Made by a program: the position numbers and the translations under genes
Part shown: positions 34,870 through 48,083 of the stretch, in pieces
Layout: each line of letters opens with the position of its first letter
Position numbering within the stretch: the stretch's first letter is position 1
Source: Aquarana catesbeiana
Taxonomy: Eukaryota; Chordata; Amphibia; Anura; Ranidae
Assembly: GCF_042186555.1 (NCBI RefSeq)
Contig: NC_133336.1
Location: forward strand, 187,388,599-187,452,598
Reading direction: 5' to 3'
Length of the DNA: 64,000 bases
Notes under the pieces: model-generated
Seen by the model: the letters and a program-made list of their open reading frames with translations, nothing else
What the model was told of the DNA's origin: nothing
Databases searched by the model: none

Positions 34870-36189
34870 AGTAGTGGATGTGTACGGATTATGTTTGGAG
34901 ATTAAGGATGTTGTTTAGTGTTACTTTAACATATCAACATTTTTATACTACTTTAGGCAATTGTTTAATGAGGATTTGTCAGAAGCTCTTTACATTCTGT
35001 TGCTGAACATAGTTTTTGGTATGTGTTTATACCAGTATTAGTCACTCTTGTTTCTGTTCTCTTTGTACAGAACATGATGGTGCTATGTAAATCAGTCATA
35101 ATGGTTTATAATTGGGTGCTCCACAAGTAGCCATTGATAGTGGGAGAGGAATTTCAGATATTTCATTTGATAAACAAATCCTCCTTCGCTCGGGAGGGAG
35201 TGACTCCCACTGTTGTTCAACCTGCTTTTGGGTAGATGGCAGATTCTTGAAGGATGATGTCACTTCTTTTGTAACCAAAGCAGAGCAACCACTGCTACTG
35301 TTTTAATTAGTCAGGCTCCGGAGTCATTAGGCACATACGAGCTAATGAAACCTCCGTTCAACGTTCGTTTTTTTTCTTTTTTTGTTTTTTTTTTTCTTCT
35401 TCTTCTGAAATCCTAAATTCTTTTATTGAAGACCCTTTGCAAAAGTTTGTCTTGGATTGGATTTAAAGTACCACTCTGAGCAAAAACGATCTTTCTACCA
35501 TGCCTCTGACCCATTCTGGCAGGCTTTTTTCCCTCTTACCTGGTGAAGCCAGCCAGCTATACTCACCTGAGTCCCCCTCCCCCCGTCCAGGTTCTTAGCT
35601 GGTGCTGGGGACTGCCATAGTTCCTGACACCGCCAGTTCCTCCCCTCTGCTGATGTCGGGCCTCTTCTGGATCCTGAGGGAACCCTCACCACTGGACAGC
35701 GAATAGGAAGAGTCCTGCCTGTGTGATATGGACAACCAAAGAAACGATTTTGCTGCCTATTCTGAATGCCTCAATACTTTCCCAATGGAACTAGATCCGT
35801 GCTGATGACCAGCACTAAAGAAACAAAGAGCCGGGCGCACCAGCCTAGTGCATTACCAAAATACACAATTTTATTGATGAATGAAAGCAAATATTATACT
35901 CCCAAACGATATAGGTAAATAAGCATATCAAGGAACAAGATCAGCTGTCTCCAGATCAGCCAACCATTGTCCTATCACGCAGGAAAGCGTCTTTTTGCAT
36001 TTCAGAAGGCTTACGCGTTTCAAGGGGTGACCCCTTAGTAAACCACTTTGATGACCAAACGGATGAGCATTTACTAATGGGGGGAATCATGGCTCGGAGA
36101 GAGCCAAGCTTGATGTTTGCCAGTGAGTAGTGGGAGCCCACCAAAGTCAAAGTCAAGTGATGTCACCACACACAAATCTAAATTTAAAA
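34870..36189. other. Intron; one palindromic repeat near 35820-36080
   Basis: About 35820-36080 includes TTACGCGTTTCAAGGGGTGACCCCTT, a motif of dispersed frog repeats (similar ACGCGTTTTG at 46321). No exon. Confidence 0.4.
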
Positions 36190-36480
36190 AAAAAATTTTA
36201 TTACAGGTATTTCTATAGTGCAGGCACTTTTTAAGCAGCACTTTATATATATTGTACGCTCACATCGGTCCCCGCCCTAAAGGAGCTTATAATCTAAGTT
36301 CCCTATCTCACACACATACTACGGCCAATTTGGATAGGAGCCAATGAACTTACCAGCATGTCTTCCGAGTGTAGGAGGCAACCAGAGTACGCAGGGAATC
36401 TCACAAAAGTACAGTGACTACATGCAAACTCCATGCAGGTAGTGTCGAGCAAGATTCTAACTGATAAGAGAGGACACAAT
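36190..36480 (-). mobile_element. SINE-like repeat, 5' tRNA-related part degraded
   Basis: Reverse-strand reading contains CATGGAGTTTGCATGTAGTC and GGAGCCTACACTCGG-like blocks, then TTAGATTATAAGCTCCTTTA and GGGGACCGATG, in the order known for a widespread amphibian/fish SINE body. The tRNA-derived box region expected to the right is unrecognisable. Confidence 0.55.
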
Positions 36481-39199
36481 CACCTAAGTGCAGCCATTTA
36501 TTAGTATGAATAAAACTAAAAAAACCTATATGCACTCACTACATCCATTCAGGGGTAGGCATGCATGCAGAGTTTGTCATGCAATAATGTCATGCATGCA
36601 GAGTTCGACCAGGAAGCGGCCAGGTATTGGCTACACTTGGTTAGTGGCGCCCTCTCTTTATAATTTTGTGCACTAGGTCATACTCAAGGTTTTGGAACTG
36701 AGGAGCTGCAATCATCAAATAGCATTTTGGGCCATTTTTACTAGGTTTATTTACCCCCAAAACTTTTCATGTTTTACCTTTTGACCAATCCTGTTCCTAT
36801 TATCTGTTGTGTCCAATTTTGCGCCATAGTTATTTATTGTTTATTCGAACTATATAGTAGTAGATCTATACGCTAATCTATATTACACATACTGTATATA
36901 AGTATAATCCAGGGGGTACCTAAAGAGGTCACAATTGCAACCCAGCCCCAATGCTCCAGGGGGCCCATGCAGCCTGGATAAGTGGGACGGCGGCATATAG
37001 AGGAGCTGAGCCCCACCCTCTTACAGCCGCAGAGTGCCGCCTCTTCCTCCTCTCCCTCCCACAGGCATTCAGCAGCTGCAAGAGGGAGGGGATCAGTTCC
37101 TCTATATACCGCTGCCCTCCTATCCAGCTTCTTAATTTCCCCCGGGCTACTGTCCTCCCTCTCGCCCCCCGCAGCTCTGCCAGGTTCCCCCCTCCCCTCT
37201 CCATCTGTCGTGATGGAGAGAGGGGAAGGGGCCGGTAAATGTTTAATTTGCCTGCCCCTTCCTTGTCTGAATAAATATTCAGTGATCTGCTGTACCTGAT
37301 CAATGACTCTGTCCATTCATAACTGAAACACGGTGAACTGTGTTTACTATGCTTCAGTTTGTGAATGAACGGGAAGCTCTGTACAAATCTTTTCCTGTCC
37401 ATTTGTTCTGTACAGCTGAGGTTGCAGAGATGGAGATTGAGGGCTGCGTCCTCAGTTCTCCTTTCTCGGTCTCAAAAGTGAAACATCAGAGGTCTGTTTA
37501 GACCCCTGTTATCTCACAAAAGCCCCCCAACAGGCTCCTAAAAAAATTGTGAAAAAAAATACATCCATCTCTGCATGCCTGTTAATGGTGAGTCTGTACA
37601 GCCACGGTGTCTGCCTTGCGTAATATAGGTTGCCTGTATGCAGCTCCAAAAGACATGACTCTTGCATGCCTCGGGCCTTGGTGATGTGAAGGAGCCCAAA
37701 GGGAAAGAATGTCTAAAAGGTTTGTCTACCCCCAATCTATGGAGAAAGCAAGAGATGAAGATGGAGAGTGAGAGAGATGGAGATCAATATATCATTTTTT
37801 TCTTTTAATGACACAACCTGGAGCCCCTTTGGCTAACTTCCAACTTGCATCATAAGCCGTTGTTGGTTCCATGCGGTCTGAAGTGGCCCATGTGATGGCT
37901 CCCTCGCTGTTTCACATCCCCTCTGACACTCGGCATTTCTATCTAACCTCATGGAGCTGCAGGGACAGAATCCGCAGTGTACTGGGAGTCAGTTACACAA
38001 ACAGTTGCTTGTGGTTCCCCCTTGGTATTTGGTTTGGCTGCTAGTACTGTGTTGGCATTATTGCCACAACAATTAAGAAGCTGCCATGTCAGGAAGAGCC
38101 AAGCCAGCACTGATCACTCAATCCCACTGAGGTCTTCACTACATGCTAAAGAGCCCATTTCTTAAAGGAGAAAGCAGACCTAATATTTCAATAGGTTGTA
38201 AAAGAACTCCAGCCTTTTCTTCTTTTTTTTTTTTTTTAAATTCCAAGATGTAGCATGCCTCTACCTTGTATTGTGAATCAGATGCCAACAATCATCTCCA
38301 TAATATCCTCCTTTTATAATCCTAATGGCCTCTGCAGTCTGAACGGCTTGCTACGGCATTAAGCTTGTCTGCTCCATCCCATCCCATCCCACCAACGGGG
38401 CCCGCCTCTTTAATCTGTTTTCCCGCTGGCAATCCGTTCCTGTTGCATCTTGTTTGTGGGCATGCTTCTTCTTCTGTCCAGTGTTCTCTTTTTGTCTCCG
38501 GCTTCATAGGTGGGTGTTAGTTTTAGTGGACTGTATGTACATCAGGAACACCCACTCTTGTCACTCTCTGCCACGTCCGAGCAGCGCAGAGACTCCGCTA
38601 CACTCCCGCCTTATTCACCGCTGCAAGGAGAGGTAAGGAATATGATGATTCCCAGCTCCTCCCACCAAACAAGAACTCAACGCACAGCATAGACTGGCAA
38701 CAGGGACCCAGTGATGACATCACTGGGGTCTATAAACGGGTATAATTACACCATTGGACATTTTCATTTAAAAAAAAAAATGTGCATGTGTGTCAGCGGA
38801 CAGGGGAACAAGCGAAAGGTATTTTATACATATAAATATACAACAGCAGCTATATACATAAACTTCAGCTTTAAAGCAGTAGTAAAGTTTTGTGAAAAAA
38901 AAAAAAGTTTTCTTCTGCAAGGCAATATCGTAATATGCTAGTTTGCACCTCATTATGTTATGATTTGTGCCTTGTGCTGGCTTTTTTTCTTTTTTTTTTT
39001 TATACAAAATCTGTCTCTGTCATCATTTTCTTCCTGATTGCACTACCTCTACCTCAGCCAATCAGAGAACATTGCATTCATTGAGTAAATGCAAAGTGAT
39101 CTCTGAATGGCTCCCTTGCCGATCGGCTGACCTCCTGTGTTCAGAATGCTGCAGGGCAGTTCCTCGGCACGGGAACCAACCGCTACAGTGATTTCCAGC
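36481..39199. other. Intron with one imperfect inverted repeat
   Basis: Arms at about 36988-37037 and 37066-37117 pair (GCATATAGAGGAGCTGA against TCAGTTCCTCTATATACCGC). Otherwise no exon or boundary seen. Confidence 0.4.
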
Positions 39200-39207
39200 T
39201 TCTAGAG

Positions 39208-39282
39208 CAGGGGTCTCCAAACTTTCTAAGCAAAGGGACAATTTACTGTCCTTCAAGCTTTGGGGGGGGGGGTGCCTAGTGG

Positions 39283-39322
<40 letters not shown>

Positions 39323-40515
39323 CTGGGATCAGTGCCCCATCTTTCGTTTCAATATAAAAAACAGAAAAGATGCAGCGCTAAATGTATATATAAACCCTGG
39401 AATGTGATCCAGGGATGTGACCCAAACTATAACAAGCTAAGGAAAAAGTGCCAATTGCATATACAATCAGTAGGTGAACTGAGGAGAACAATAATATTAA
39501 AAAAAACTTTCAAAATGGTGACATAACCATGTGTACAGTGCTAATTGCATATATAATCAAGGAGTAATCCTAACGGTGTATAGGCAGTGAAAGCTAATAT
39601 GATACTCAAACCAAAATATAAAGACCTGTGATGGTCACAAAATATTTCATAAATGGTACCATCTATGTGAGGAATAAAGTCCAAAATAGCAACATAAAAG
39701 TCACTAAAATAAAAATAAAGTTCATCATATCATATGCGATCTCTTGAACATAACACGATGAAAAATCGCATGGGAAACTGCAATGGATGGATGCAAAACA
39801 AGGTGATATTCACACACGACACCCGGGAACGTGCCTCCAGGGAAAGGGGGTGGGTACTCTTACCCGAAGATGTGGACCCCACACGTCAGGGGCGGTGAGT
39901 CAAACAAGCATGGACGATGTTCCAAAGTCGCTCTCCAGATCAAACTCCTTCAAATGGACTGGCGTGAATCCACGTACATCAGGCCGGAAGTAGCATAAAC
40001 ACTCGAGCCTCAATGATGATGTTCCTGGTATATGTAATACTTCAGAGGAACAGCATAGATCAGATGGAAAAAAAGAAGGCCTCCGCATAATGCATTTCAA
40101 TCCAATATTAAAAAATGTATTTAAATGAAAGTACAACCATCGCTTCTAATGTGTACAAAAATTGATCACAAAACAAATAAAAAAGCGTGGTATACAAAGT
40201 TAAGAGCCGGCTATGTACCCATGTTTCAATGGAAGAAATGGTGTCCCATTGTTGAGATCAATTAGAAGACTAGTGCCCCTTTGTTGGTGTCAGTTGGAGG
40301 AATGGTGCCCCTTTGTTGGTGTCAGTTGGAGGAATGGTGCCCCTTTGTTGGTGTCAGTTGGAGGAATGGTGCCACTTTGTTGGTGTCAATTGGAGGAATG
40401 GTGCCCCTTTGTTGGTGTCAGTTGGAGGAATGGTGTCACTTTGTTGGTGTAAGTAGAAATGGTGCCCCAATGGCTAGATAAAGACAAGCAACGGGCCACA
40501 GTTTGGAGACCACTG
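39208..40515. mobile_element. hAT-like element with 32-bp minisatellite, copy 2, interrupted
   Basis: Exact TSD TTCTAGAG at 39200-39207 and 40516-40523. Ends CAGGGGTCTCCAAACTTTC and CAGTTTGGAGACCACTG. Array at about 40223-40455 has about 7 units of GTGCCCCTTTGTTGGTGTCA + GTTGGAGGAATG. Split by 39354-40222. A poly-A run lies at 39289-39319. Confidence 0.92.
39354..40222. mobile_element. 869-bp insertion inside the minisatellite, 8-bp TSD
   Basis: GTTTCAAT occurs exactly at 39346-39353 and 40223-40230. Removing the segment restores a normal 32-bp repeat unit. Terminal inverted repeats are not obvious, so the class (hAT or other) is open. Confidence 0.75.
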
Positions 40516-40523
40516 TTCTAGAG

Positions 40524-41536
40524 GGATCCCACAGGTATGGTATATGTATGGGTTACATTGATCCAAGCTGGACCAATGAAACAATGTAAAAATGTCCATA
40601 CCTGGAATTCTTCTTCTTTAAACTTTAGGTCTGTTTGTGAATGTTTTCAGATATGCGGGTTAAGGGTTTGGTTGAAGTTTGGCAAAGGGTTAATCCCAGG
40701 GTTGCACTGCAGCCTCGGCCTGCCTGGCAGATCTGTATTACTATCCACCTCTCTCTCTCTCTCCTGGAACTCTTCCATTTGGCTGCAGATGTACGGAGGG
40801 GAAAATGCCCCCCGTGGCTCTTTGTGGCCGTATTGTCCCCAGGAGCCATCTTACCAGCCGGGTGAAGCAGATTCCTTCCCCTGATATCTGCTGTTTTTAT
40901 CTTCTCCTGGCTTGTGGTTGGGGCTGCAGCTCTAAAGTTTTTTTTTTTTAAATAGAAAAAACTGTTCCGGAGGCCGTAGCACTCGCAGGAATGCAAATCA
41001 GCTGCCGTGTCGGAAGTACTGTGACATTTTAATAATGCTAACCTTCTGCTTCAGCTGAGCTGAATAAACATATTTTTCTAGAAATGCCAGTAAACACTTT
41101 AGGCCGGGAGTTGGATGTCTCTTTTCAATCAATATTTATGGACCCGTTGTACTTATATTCTGCTGATTTTTGTTTTGACGATCAAATTTATTTTAGGAAG
41201 TTTATTTAAAGGGTAAGTGCATTTTTGCAACATAACCCATAATTGAATTGCCACCCGCCCACTTCGCTCTTTCCATTCAAATAGCCAATAGAATTTCAGA
41301 CCTTCGATGCCAACATTCTGCCATTCTCACTGCCATGGATTGCACAGGGGGCCAAGTGGTGTTTAGAGATGGCGCCTCGAATTGATACGACACCGAATGC
41401 CAAATGGAGTAGGAAGGGGCCTGCAATAATTTTCACCTAGCTGGTTTCAAAAAGTGCGGAATAATTTTGGGCATACTGTTTAAAAATAAATGAATAAAGT
41501 GGGGGGATGTGGAAGAGTTCAAGTTGTATTTTAGAC
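40524..41536. other. Intron, nothing recognised
   Basis: No exon or clear element. Confidence 0.4.
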
Positions 41537-42205
41537 CAGTGGTCTCCAAACTGTGGCCCGAGGGCTAGATGAGGCTGTTTGCTTGCTTTTATTCACCACA
41601 CTGTCAGCAGCAGTGGGGCAGAGTTCCTGACACCGACAGTGGGGCACTGTTCCTCCCACTGACGCCAATGATGGGACACTATTCCTCCCACTGACACCAA
41701 TGATGGGACACTATTCCTCCCACTGACGCCAATGATGGGGCACTATTCCTCCCACTGACGCCGATGATGGGGCACTATTCCTCCCACTGACGCCAATGAT
41801 GGGGCACTATTCCTCCCACTGACGCCAATGATGGGACACTATTCCTCCCACTGACGCCAATGATGGGACACTATTCCTCCCACTGACGCCAATGATGGGA
41901 CACTATTCCTCCCACTGACGCCAATGATGGGACACTATTCCTCCCACTGACGCCAATGATGGGGCACTATTCCTCCCACTGACGCCAATGATGGGGCACC
42001 TCCTCCTAATTCTAAGGATGAGGCATTATTCCCACCACTGACTCCAGTTATGGGGCACTATTCCTCCCCCCTAATACCAAAGATGGGACACTATTTACTC
42101 CCATTGTCACCAGGACTTTTTCTACTTCTGCTGGCCACAGTCCAGCCCCCTAAAATTTGAAGAACAGTAAACTGGCCACTTGTTTAGAAAGTTTGGAGAC
42201 CCTTG
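41537..42205 (-). mobile_element. hAT-like element with 32-bp minisatellite, copy 3
   Basis: Exact TSD TTTTAGAC at 41529-41536 and 42206-42213. Ends CAGTGGTCTCCAAACTGTGG and AAGTTTGGAGACCCTTG. About 13 units of ACTATTCCTCCCACTGACGC + CAATGATGGGGC. Confidence 0.95.
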
Positions 42206-42482
42206 TTTTAGACTATTGCAGCTTTTAGAGCTTTATAGTAGAACAATCAGGATATGGCCCACTTTTGACCCTTGGCTCCCATGCACAGCAAAAATGCATA
42301 CAAGTTTTTTAAAAACAATGCTTTTCTGTCATTGGCTTCATAAGTAAAGTTTACTTACTGTCCCTGGCGCTGAGGGAGGGGTCTAAGCAGATGGCACATG
42401 TCATATCCGATGTGTTTCCGAGGGTCGGAAAAAAAAAAAAAAAAAAAAACATTTCCCATGATTCCATAGGAGCGCTCAGGCT

Positions 42483-42483
<1 letters not shown>

Positions 42484-42541
<58 letters not shown>
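42484..42541. repeat. (TG)n microsatellite
   Basis: About 29 uninterrupted GT units. Confidence 0.97.
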
Positions 42542-42542
<1 letters not shown>

Positions 42543-42689
42543 ATAGAGTTGGACTGATAGAAGTGAAAATTGCCTCTGATGGATCTACCGTCAAGTGATT
42601 TTTGCTTCAAAGAAGCAAATCCATTTTTGAAGACTAGCATGGACGGACCCTGTTCTGGTCCTCCTACTCTGAGAGCGACCGAGGAAGCG

Positions 42690-43090
42690 CTCGCCAGTAG
42701 AGTCCCACCCAAAAGTGGAAGCGCCACATACCTGTCTCCCCCTACCCCCCCCCTCTCTTCTGGTGGCATCTTTTGGGGGGGGGGGGGGGGCACAGGTACC
42801 CGTCACCCACTTCCGAGAGACTGCACTGCAGCGACCTCGGTCCCTTTCCTTCATCTGCCGACGGGCCAGTTAGAAAGCGCAGCGAGCTTCGCACATGCGC
42901 AGTAGGTTTCCCTTTACCACGAATGGCGACGGCAGCACCTGAGAGCCGGTCGGAAAATTGGCTGGGGTGCCGACATCGTGGGATCGATGGACAGGTAAGT
43001 GTCCTAATATTAAAAGTCGGCAGCTACAGTATTTGTAGCTGCTGACTTTTTTTTTTCATTTTTTGGTGGGGGGGCAGCACTTCTCTTTAA
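42690..43090. repeat. Relative of the 15764/33189 MITE family
   Basis: Shares TGTAGCTGCTGACTTTT, GCGCAGTAG and GTGCCGACATCG with 33189-33665; the right side ends in CTCTTTAAGG. The left boundary is unclear. Confidence 0.55.
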
Positions 43091-43441
43091 GGACTTTTTG
43101 AAACATTTAATGTTTAAGAGCATCAAATACATTCACTGCATTTCAGGGGGACAACCTTCCCCTCATATTCAGGTCTTGGAACTGTCGGCTGCTGATGGGA
43201 GTTGCTTTGTCTTCATGAAGACATAACACAGATCCCTTTGTGTATTCTGTTGTGATTTTGTCAACATCAACTGCTCAAGTCCTGAAGAAGGGAAAGGCTT
43301 TTTTCCTCTGAAACACATTGGCTGTGTCTGATGCTCTTGACCATTAAATGTTTTTTTAAAAAAAAGTCCTTTAACCAAGATGAACATTTTGTACCAGGTG
43401 CTCCTCCGTACACAACCAAGAAAATTACATTCCATGTCTAT

Positions 43442-43661
43442 TAGGGATGCACAGATACCAGAATCAGTGCCGATATCAAAGCATTTGCGCGAGTATTGGT
43501 ACTCGCTCAAATGCTCTTGATACCAAAGACCGATACTTTGCGGTGCAATTTGCGTCCATACAAAATGAATGGGCGCAAATCGCTCTGCAAAGAATCACAT
43601 GCGACTTCTTCAGGAATGCGGTGCAATTCCTGTCCGAGTTGCATGCGATTTTCCCCCACTG

Positions 43662-43696
<35 letters not shown>

Positions 43697-44284
43697 AAGG
43701 GAAAAGCGGCATCTAGTTCGTAAAATTTTTTAGAACTTACATTAAGTACAGTTCAAATGCAAAATCTGCTTAGGTGTCCCGGTCCCACCAATGATGGCAA
43801 ATCATGGTTGCTGGAGGTGCTCACGGGGCTGGAAGAGATGTAGGGGTGGTCTACCCCCAAGGTGACATTACTTCTGCCCTATACCTATGGGTTCCCAGAA
43901 CTTCTTATCCAGCTCTGTGAGCACCTCCAGTGGCCATGATTTGCTATCATTGGTGGGCCCGGGACATCTATGCAGATTTTGCATTTGGCCAGATATGTAC
44001 TTGAATGTGAGTTCTAACATTTTTAATAAACTGCCCACTAGATGGCACTTTTCCCTTTCTACGCACGCACCCACACGAGCAGCAGTGGGGGAAATCACAT
44101 TTGATTCGGACAGGAACCGCACTGCATTCCTGTTCTAATTGCATGTGATACTTTGCAGTACTATTTGAGCCATTTTTTTTTCCGAGGCAAATCGCACCGC
44201 AAAGTATCGGTATTGACAAATACTTCCCCGAAAGTATCAATACTCTTACTCGCTAATAAAATAGCCAGCATCGGTGCAGCCCTA
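43442..44284. mobile_element. hAT-like palindromic element, TAGGGATGCA...TGCAGCCCTA
   Basis: Inverted arms pair over hundreds of bases (for example CCACCAATGATGGCAAATCA near 43785 against TGATTTGCTATCATTGGTGG near 43937). Flanks atgtctat / gtggctat agree at 6 of 8. A (TG)n run lies at 43667-43693 in the left arm. Confidence 0.8.
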
Positions 44285-44976
44285 GTGGCTATGGGTGGGT
44301 TCAGATGGGTGATGTGGGAATTGTGCCCGCTTTCCATTCGAAGACTACTAGGGATACCAGAGCCAAAGGATACAAAAAACAGGAGAGAAGGGACCTCTAT
44401 GGGGGGAGCAAAAACAGTGTGAAAAGAGGACTGTAAAATGAAAGAGATTGTTTTGGCACAAGCAAATACCTTCCCTATAAGGTGGTATTCCTATTGATCA
44501 AGTTCAGCTTTAAAAAGTATATGTATGGCCAAAACGTTCAATCTTCTTTTGGTTATAGTAGGGAAAATTGAGAAGCCCGGATTCGGTAAGATCACTATTG
44601 TGCTGCTCCTTGCCGGAGAGGAAGCCGTACCTGAAGACCTGCAGTGCAAGAATCTCTAAGCTTCTACTTCACCCATTCTGCAAGTCTGTGCTTTCTGCAC
44701 CTCTGTTTTTTTCCTAAATATATTCCCCCACTGGTCATTAGGGGGGCAGCTCTGACAGGAAAGCAAAGCCCTGCTCCTCTGTCAAGATGGCTGCCCCCAC
44801 ACGGACGTAGTGCGGTGCACAAAGCATGGTAAATCGGTAATGGGGAAAAGATCAGCTGCAGGGAGCCAAAAATATTGGTAACCAGTCCTGTGTCATCTGC
44901 ATATTTCTTGTGTACAGCCTCCAGAGTTTAGATCCTGTAAGACAACATAACTAAAGTGAACTTCCTGTCTTCACAG

Positions 44977-45078
44977 GTCGCCTCAACTGGTGGACACAGG
45001 TAGACCCGTCTTACCAGAGGCTCCTCCCTTTGGCAACCACAGGCGATGGAAACTGCTTGCTGCATGCTGCCTCTCTTG
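44977..45078 (+). CDS. OTUD7B: OTUD7B coding exon 4 (catalytic cysteine)
   Basis: Residues 152-186, RLNWWTQVDPSYQRLLPLAT followed by TGDGNCLLHAASL. The catalytic Cys178 codon is TGC at 45054-45056, with Asp175 (human Asp191) three residues before it; these correspond to the Cys-loop of OTU proteases. Acceptor tcttcacag, donor cttg|gtaagt. Only 85 bp of intron separates it from exon 5. Confidence 0.98.
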
Positions 45079-45163
45079 GTAAGTCCGTGTGTTTTATAGA
45101 ACTGTTAATCGGAATTCAAAGATTTCACAAAATCCCTGACTGCGATTGCCTTTCTTGTTTTAG

Positions 45164-45291
45164 GTATGTGGGGCTTTCATGACAGAGACCTCATGCTCCG
45201 CAAATCTCTCTATACTTTGATGGACAAGGGTGTAGAGAAAGAGGCGCTGAAGCGGAGATGGCGGTTTCACCAAACTATGCAGAATAAGGAG
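45164..45291 (+). CDS. OTUD7B: OTUD7B coding exon 5
   Basis: Residues 186-228, MWGFHDRDLMLRKSLYTLMD then KGVEKEALKRRWRFHQTMQNKE. Human reads RWRWQQTQQNKE at the end, so Trp to Phe and Gln to His/Met changes lie at the C-terminal end of this helix. Acceptor cttgttttag, donor gag|gtatgg; phase 0 at the donor. Confidence 0.97.
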
Positions 45292-46591
45292 GTATGGATG
45301 AGCACTTTTCTATTGGTGGCGTTTTTCTATTTGGTCCATATATAAGTCATGGTGGAAGAGATTACCCTCAGCATTTTTTTTTTCACACTTTTTTTACTTT
45401 CCCTTTTAAAAAAAAATGTGATCACTTGTATTCCTTTTACCTATCCCTTGTAGTAGGACATGGCAGGTCCTCTTTATGGAGAGATCTGGGGGGTCTAGAA
45501 GTTCCCACTTCTCTTCTATATGCTGGAAAGCCTGAGATAAAAAAATCTCAGGCTTCCCAGCAAAAAAAAAAAGGCAGTGTTTACATCTGAGGGGACCTCC
45601 TAGGGTCATAGAGATGACCGGGGACCATCTGGTCTATGGTCAGCTCTATGGGAAACCGCTTCTGCCAATGGGTGAATTCTCCGGCTCACCAATCGCACAG
45701 GAGCCGGTAGAAGCAGTGGGGGGGGGGGGAGTGTTTTCTTGTCATCTCCCACCGTCTGTAAAAGCAATCAAGCGTCTAAGCAGCCGCTATGGTGGCTTTT
45801 ACTTTGCAGTACTTTGCACTGAAAAAAAAATATATCTGAATGATGCCTGCAGGTATCATTTGTATGTCTCCAATGAAATTCCAGGACGTCCTATGACATC
45901 TTACAGGTGGGAAGTGGTTAAAGACTAATAAGAAATCTTCTGCCTCAACCCATTCAGAGAAGATGGGCTGAACAGAAACAACACCTAAGTGCACATTCAT
46001 CCTTAGATCCAATACATGCTTACCAGAACAATTTGACTTCCATATAATAAGTCAAAATGTGCCTGTACATGAGACTCACTGCTCAGTATGTGGTTGACAT
46101 CCTCCCTTGTATGCTCCTGTCACTCCGAAGGCACAGACTCCACCATATCAAATGAAAGGAATGCCAAACAACCACATTGTGTAAATCCATAAAACTTAAA
46201 GTTTATTCAAATTAAAAATACTCACAATGTATAACCTCAAACAGTCCGTCCCAGGATTGAAGCGGCCACTTCTGGGTTTTGAGGTACGTGATGAAGTCAC
46301 GAACGTTGGCTTCACCGTACGCGTTTTGTCACGATTGATCTCTTCCAAGGCGGAATGCAGCGCTGAATAGTGTATGTGTGTGTATGTAAATATACATATA
46401 CACAGGAAGTCCCCGAGTTACGAACGAGTCCTACTTATGAATGGCCTCAAATGCTGGCCACTTGTGCTCCACGCTGGTCCTGGATACCTTTCGAGCACCT
46501 CCGGACACATCCCACACTGCCATACTATGCCCCAGATAACATAACAAGCGCCCAGAACATCCCACAGGCAGCAGTTACACTTACGAATGCA

Positions 46592-46623
<32 letters not shown>

Positions 46624-48083
46624 TTAGTATAAATATATATATATTAGTATAAATTAGTATATACACTAGTTGGCGATGCACTTTGCTAACCCTTTTTCTT
46701 TTTTTTTGTCAACCCATATCAGTTGATGTGATGGCAGCTTATATTCACCCTGAAACATGATTTTGATTTTAAACAAAGTATGCTCATTCAACCCAGACCT
46801 AAGCGTTAAAAAAAAGAAAATTAAAAATTCTACACAATTTTTTTTTTTTTTTTTTTAACAGCTTTTATTTGATAATATCCAGCCAAGTTTTTGATGGGAA
46901 GCATCATTTTAGTGTTGTGAAGAAAGGGACAAGTTGCTGACTAAAATTAGAACTTTATATCTGTAACACAATTAGTAGTTTTAAAATTAGCGCTGGTCAG
47001 ACCGCAGTAAGTTTTTGACTTTAGAATATAAAGAAAATGAAGTCGTTCTTGAAGGACCAAACCACCAAAAAGAAAACCTTGTTTGCCCCAAAAAGCGATT
47101 GTGTTTGTTTAATAGGCCCGTAGCAAAAATGGGAAATTGGCACTGGAGCTTAGCTGGTCCATTTGGCTTCTTTTACACTTGTGCTGTATGAGACTGGCTG
47201 CTGAGGGGGGAATAAAATGTTATTGTACTTCTGACCAGCACCGCTACTTTTGGCAGGGAATCTGAAAGTCTGACCACCATTGTAACAAAGAGCCACTGTC
47301 TGCACTGGTGACAAAGGGCCTGATGTATGACAAGTCTGCTAAAGGAATAATGTCTTTATTTTTAAACCTTCATTGTTAAAATTACAATTTTAAACTGGAT
47401 GTTACGGGCAATAATAATTTGAACCTTTAGCACACACGTCATGCCTAAGGCACAGACGGTTTTACAAAAAAAAGCATATTTTGGCTTTGTTGGCTTCTTC
47501 CTGTGTGCTACATGACCTGAATCGGGAACATACAAAAAGACCAACTTACTGTCCCCTTTTCTATGACGTGTCCTAAAAAGGAGCCCTCTATCCCCCATAT
47601 AGTCACCTGTGCCCCCTCACAGCTCCTTGCTCCCCCTGCAGCTGGTGTATAGATTGGCTGTATTGGTGACTCAGGGGAGTGGTGTTACCCTTCTGCTTGT
47701 ATGACTAGCCATGGGCTAGACCTGAGTGCTGCCACAGGGGAGCAGATCACATTGTCACCCATAACTGTAAGTCCCAGGTAATCTCAATGGCTGCTAAGGA
47801 GCTGCGGGGGGGTGCAGGTAAGGTGAACATACGAGGGTCAGAATGGGGGTGCCATTGTCTCCTTGAAGCAGAACTCCAGTATTTTGGTCACATGACATCC
47901 TCGGGTATTCCTCCTCTTGTTTTCGAGGAGGAGGTAGGGGATTTGCTTTGGACCGCACTGAAGTGGAAGTGAGTATTGCAGCGAAAGCTGTTTTTTTATA
48001 TTTTTCAACATGCTGGGCTATTTTTTATTTTTTTTCTATGAAACTGGAGTTTTAAACAACTTTTGTTTTTCCTCTTGTCACAG
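45292..48083. other. Intron between exons 5 and 6
   Basis: A TA microsatellite lies at about 46590-46625. A dispersed repeat with TACGCGTTTTGTCACG lies near 46319. No exon. Long A/T runs near 46840. Confidence 0.5.

Noticed and set aside
36190..36480. A tRNA gene at the end of the SINE-like repeat
   Set aside because: No A and B box pair with the right spacing and no cloverleaf could be drawn.
36873..37402. Open frames of 147 and 157 codons on the minus strand
   Set aside because: No recognised domain, low-complexity composition around an imperfect inverted repeat, no splice context.
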